Source: Schlesneria sp.
Lineage (GTDB): Bacteria > Planctomycetota > Planctomycetia > Planctomycetales > Planctomycetaceae
DNA length: 6,587 nucleotides
Assembly (NCBI GenBank): GCA_025353525.1
Contig: JANXOO010000895.1
Location: 1-6,587 of the forward strand
Direction: 5' to 3'
Every line of letters starts with the position of its first letter. Within the stretch, counting starts at the first letter, position 1. A program made the position numbers and the translations under genes. Positions 4,233 to 6,587 of this stretch are shown here, one piece after another. The notes under the pieces are model-generated. The model ran no database searches, was not told the DNA's origin, and saw only the letters and a program-made list of their open reading frames with translations.

Positions 4233-6401
4233 ATGCACATCGAATGCCCTCACTGCCACAACCCGGTTGACATCGTCGACGAACGGTTGACGCTGTCGAT
4301 GACGTGCCCCACTTGCGGCAGCGGTATCGCGCGGTTTGATCCCGAAAAAACTGCGACGTATGGCGAACGAGCCATCAAGTCGCTCGGACGCTTTCGGTTG
4401 ATCGAGCATCTCGGAAGCGGACAATTTGGCAATGTGTGGATGGCCGATGACCAGGCGCTGGAACGCGAGGTGGCACTGAAGGTCCCTCGCAACCTGGAAC
4501 TTAATCGCGACGATGTCGAACGAATTTTGCGAGAAGCGCGTGCCGCTGCTCAGTTACAACATCCGAATATCGTGCATGTTTACGAAGTCGGAAAAGTAGA
4601 AGACCTGCTGTTTATCGTCAGTGAATTGATTCGGGGTGTGAGTCTGCGCGATTGGCTGGCTGATCGCAAACAGACACCCGTCGAAAGTGCGCAATTATGC
4701 GCAACTCTGGCGAATGCCCTGCATCACGCGCACGAAGCAGGGGTGGTCCACCGCGACCTGAAGCCGGGCAACGTGTTGATGGATCGCGAGAATCAGCCGC
4801 ACCTGACCGATTTCGGTCTGGCAAAACGGGATGGTGCCGAGATCACGATGACCGTTGACGGCCAGATCATGGGGACACCCGCCTACATGTCTCCGGAACA
4901 GGCTCGCGGCGATGCTCACAGTGCTGATCGCCGCAGTGATGTTTATTCGCTCGGTGTGATGCTGTTTGAAATGCTGACCGGTGAGCGACCATTTCACGGC
5001 AAATCAAAAATGATGCTGATACAGCAGGTGCTGACGGCCGACCCACCTTATCCGCGTCATTTGAAACGGGGAATTCCCCGCGACATCGAAACGATTTGCC
5101 TGAAAGCAATGGCAAAAGAACCGCTCCGACGATACCAGTCTGCGAAGTTGATGGAAGAGGATTTACGGCGGTTCATCGAGGGACGACCAATCCAGGCTCG
5201 CCCTGTCAGCCGCCTTGAACGCGTTTGGCGATGGACCTGCCGCAACCCGGTTATTACAGGCAGCGTAACGGCAATATCAATCCTGCTGGTTTTAGCGGGT
5301 TCACTGTTTTGGCGCGAACGAAGCCTCTCGGCGACAATTTTACCATTGCAGGGGCGTGAGCGCGAACTCAGCGCCAAACTTCAGCCTCTGATTCATAGGG
5401 TTAAAATTGCGACGGAACCGGCTGGAGCAAACGTCGTTTTTATTCCGCTTCATTCATCCAGTGGCGAGCCGCAACCGGAACTGGGGGTGAAAATGAGCAG
5501 CGAATCGATCGAGCTTTCGCCGGGAATTTATCTGGTCGTTGCCTACACCGATCAGAATCATTTTCATGAGGTGTACCGGCGCGTTCCAGTTGATCTCGAC
5601 GATTTGCCGCACGCTCTACCTCAAGGTTTCTGGAAAAAACTCGAACCCGGAGTCATGGAGTTGCTGCCGGTCACCGTGTTCGATCAGTCGACCAGCCCGG
5701 AGATGTCGAGATTTGAAGGGAACGACGATTTCGTTGCCGGTAGCGCCAAACTGCTCGATGCACCACAGCACCACCGTCGCGTTCCGCCTTACTATCTCGA
5801 TGCGCATGAAGTCAGTCTTGGCGAGTGGAAAATCTGGCTCAGGAAAATCGGATTCAATCTGCATCCTGAGCTTGAAAAACTGGCGAAAACCGATGGTCAT
5901 GCCGTTTCTTTTGTGAACTGGGACCAGGCAGTCCAATACGCTGAATCAATTGGCAAGCGATTGCCGGACGAGATTGAATTTGAATTTGCATCGACATTTG
6001 GTGGTCGCCGGGAAGTACCCTGGGGGGATGACTTGTTGCGAATCACAGATTGGCCGTTTGGCCCGATTGGCGAGCCCGATTTCGACCGACTTGAAACGAA
6101 TCCGCCCGTCGTCGGTTTGCATTCCAACGTCGCAGAATGGACATCATCGTGGCTGACGAAATATCCAACCCCGGCCCTGCCACGGATGAATGCATTCGGT
6201 CCGTTCACCGATCATCGAATCGTCCGCGGCGGCCCGCAGTCGGTCATTGATGGCTCGCCAGAACAGGATCAGTTCCTGAATGGGTCCAGAGAACGGATTG
6301 GAATACTGCGGCACTTGCCGAAACCGGGATTGGGATTTCGCTGCGCTCGCAGCGTCCGACCACGTCTCAAGCCCCAGGATTTTGTGTCGTACGAGAAATG
6401 A
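4233..6401 (+). CDS. Membrane Ser/Thr protein kinase fused to an FGE-like domain, with N-terminal zinc ribbon
   Basis: This 722-residue protein is complete. A zinc ribbon opens it (C5, C8 and C25, C28). A Hanks-type kinase follows, about residues 53-315: Gly loop GSGQFG (61-66), ATP lysine K83, helix-C glutamate E101, catalytic HRDLKPGN (D175, N180), DFG (193-195), the activation-segment end GTPAYMSPE (214-222) and DVYSLG with D236. All catalytic residues are present, so it should be active. One transmembrane helix (about 339-359) follows, then a PEGA-like beta region (388-452) and an FGE/SUMF1-type domain (about 500-706) marked by VSFVNWDQA, GKRLPDEIEFEFA, PWG, NVAEW, VRGG and GFRCAR. The C-terminal part probably lies outside the cytoplasm. 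The FGE catalytic cysteine pair is absent (only C704 remains), so this part is more likely a ligand- or protein-binding sensor than an enzyme. AAGGA nine bases upstream supports the start. The substrate is unknown. Confidence 0.95.
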   Translation: MHIECPHCHNPVDIVDERLTLSMTCPTCGSGIARFDPEKTATYGERAIKSLGRFRLIEHLGSGQFGNVWMADDQALEREVALKVPRNLELNRDDVERILREARAAAQLQHPNIVHVYEVGKVEDLLFIVSELIRGVSLRDWLADRKQTPVESAQLCATLANALHHAHEAGVVHRDLKPGNVLMDRENQPHLTDFGLAKRDGAEITMTVDGQIMGTPAYMSPEQARGDAHSADRRSDVYSLGVMLFEMLTGERPFHGKSKMMLIQQVLTADPPYPRHLKRGIPRDIETICLKAMAKEPLRRYQSAKLMEEDLRRFIEGRPIQARPVSRLERVWRWTCRNPVITGSVTAISILLVLAGSLFWRERSLSATILPLQGRERELSAKLQPLIHRVKIATEPAGANVVFIPLHSSSGEPQPELGVKMSSESIELSPGIYLVVAYTDQNHFHEVYRRVPVDLDDLPHALPQGFWKKLEPGVMELLPVTVFDQSTSPEMSRFEGNDDFVAGSAKLLDAPQHHRRVPPYYLDAHEVSLGEWKIWLRKIGFNLHPELEKLAKTDGHAVSFVNWDQAVQYAESIGKRLPDEIEFEFASTFGGRREVPWGDDLLRITDWPFGPIGEPDFDRLETNPPVVGLHSNVAEWTSSWLTKYPTPALPRMNAFGPFTDHRIVRGGPQSVIDGSPEQDQFLNGSRERIGILRHLPKPGLGFRCARSVRPRLKPQDFVSYEK

Positions 6402-6405
6402 AAAA

Positions 6406-6447
6406 CGCCGTCACCGCAGACTCGTTTGCGTTTCTGCAGAAACGGCG
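6406..6447. terminator. Bidirectional-looking hairpin after the kinase gene
   Basis: CGCCGT (6406-6411) pairs with ACGGCG (6442-6447), and inside it GCAGA (6416-6420) pairs with TCTGC (6433-6437). It begins five bases after the kinase stop. On the - strand the stem is followed by TTTTTCATTT, a good terminator tail, while the + strand has none. It may therefore serve a convergent gene beyond the right edge as well as marking the end of the kinase message. Confidence 0.5.
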
Positions 6448-6547
6448 ATAGAGAAAGCATCGCTTGTTCCCTGCGTGCCGCCAGTGTTTTACCGTTTGGA
6501 GGGCAAGGCCACTGCCAGGCCCCCGCGTCATATCAAATTTGTACATT

Positions 6548-6577
6548 TTGACAAAGTCTGAGCCGCGTACTTTCAAT
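6548..6577 (+). promoter_or_regulatory. Possible promoter for a gene beyond the right edge
   Basis: A perfect -35 box TTGACA (6548-6553) is followed after 18 bases by TTCAAT (6572-6577), four of six -10 consensus bases, with AT-rich sequence upstream (TCAAATTTGTACATT). No gene starts before the window ends, so the target is unseen. Confidence 0.3.
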
Positions 6578-6587
6578 CCGGTGGCTC

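Noticed and set aside
6280..6561. Open frame of 93 codons on the plus strand past the kinase stop
   Set aside because: It is out of frame with the kinase, spans its terminator-like hairpin and shows no motif.

Overview
The window looks like chromosomal DNA of a planctomycete. The strongest hint is the large protein at 4233-6401, which joins a Hanks-type Ser/Thr kinase, a transmembrane helix and a formylglycine-generating-enzyme-like (FGE/sulfatase-modifying) domain, an architecture typical of Planctomycetes. Long structured intergenic gaps, weak or absent Shine-Dalgarno sites and small secreted proteins without recognisable families fit this too. The genus cannot be fixed from the sequence.

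Layout: (1) 2-595 (+) is the C-terminal part of a PBP2-like peptidoglycan transpeptidase, cut by the left edge and followed by a very strong symmetric hairpin at 671-720. (2) 596-1430 carries no convincing gene, but holds a dense set of inverted repeats at 890-1101 ending in a terminator-like hairpin. This is my best candidate for an undescribed structured RNA. A cluster of TGCATTC motifs follows. (3) 1431-1886 (+) is a small secreted protein of unknown function. (4) 3443-1911 (-) is a two-gene unit: a small membrane zinc-ribbon protein, then a 421-residue CxxCxxCC (YkgJ/FliB-type) cysteine-cluster protein. It is convergent with the secreted protein. (5) 3811-3614 (-) is a cold-shock-domain protein with a good extended -10 promoter and a hairpin in its leader. 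(6) 4233-6401 (+) is the kinase/FGE-like fusion, divergent from the cold-shock gene, followed by a bidirectional-looking hairpin at 6406-6447. (7) 6448-6587 is non-coding and contains a possible promoter running off the right edge.

No single pathway ties the genes together. The transpeptidase belongs to cell-wall synthesis, the cold-shock protein to RNA chaperoning, the kinase fusion to membrane-linked signalling, and the cysteine-cluster unit has no known role. No transposase, CRISPR array, tRNA or rRNA was seen. The 671-720 element may be a dispersed REP-type repeat rather than only a terminator.
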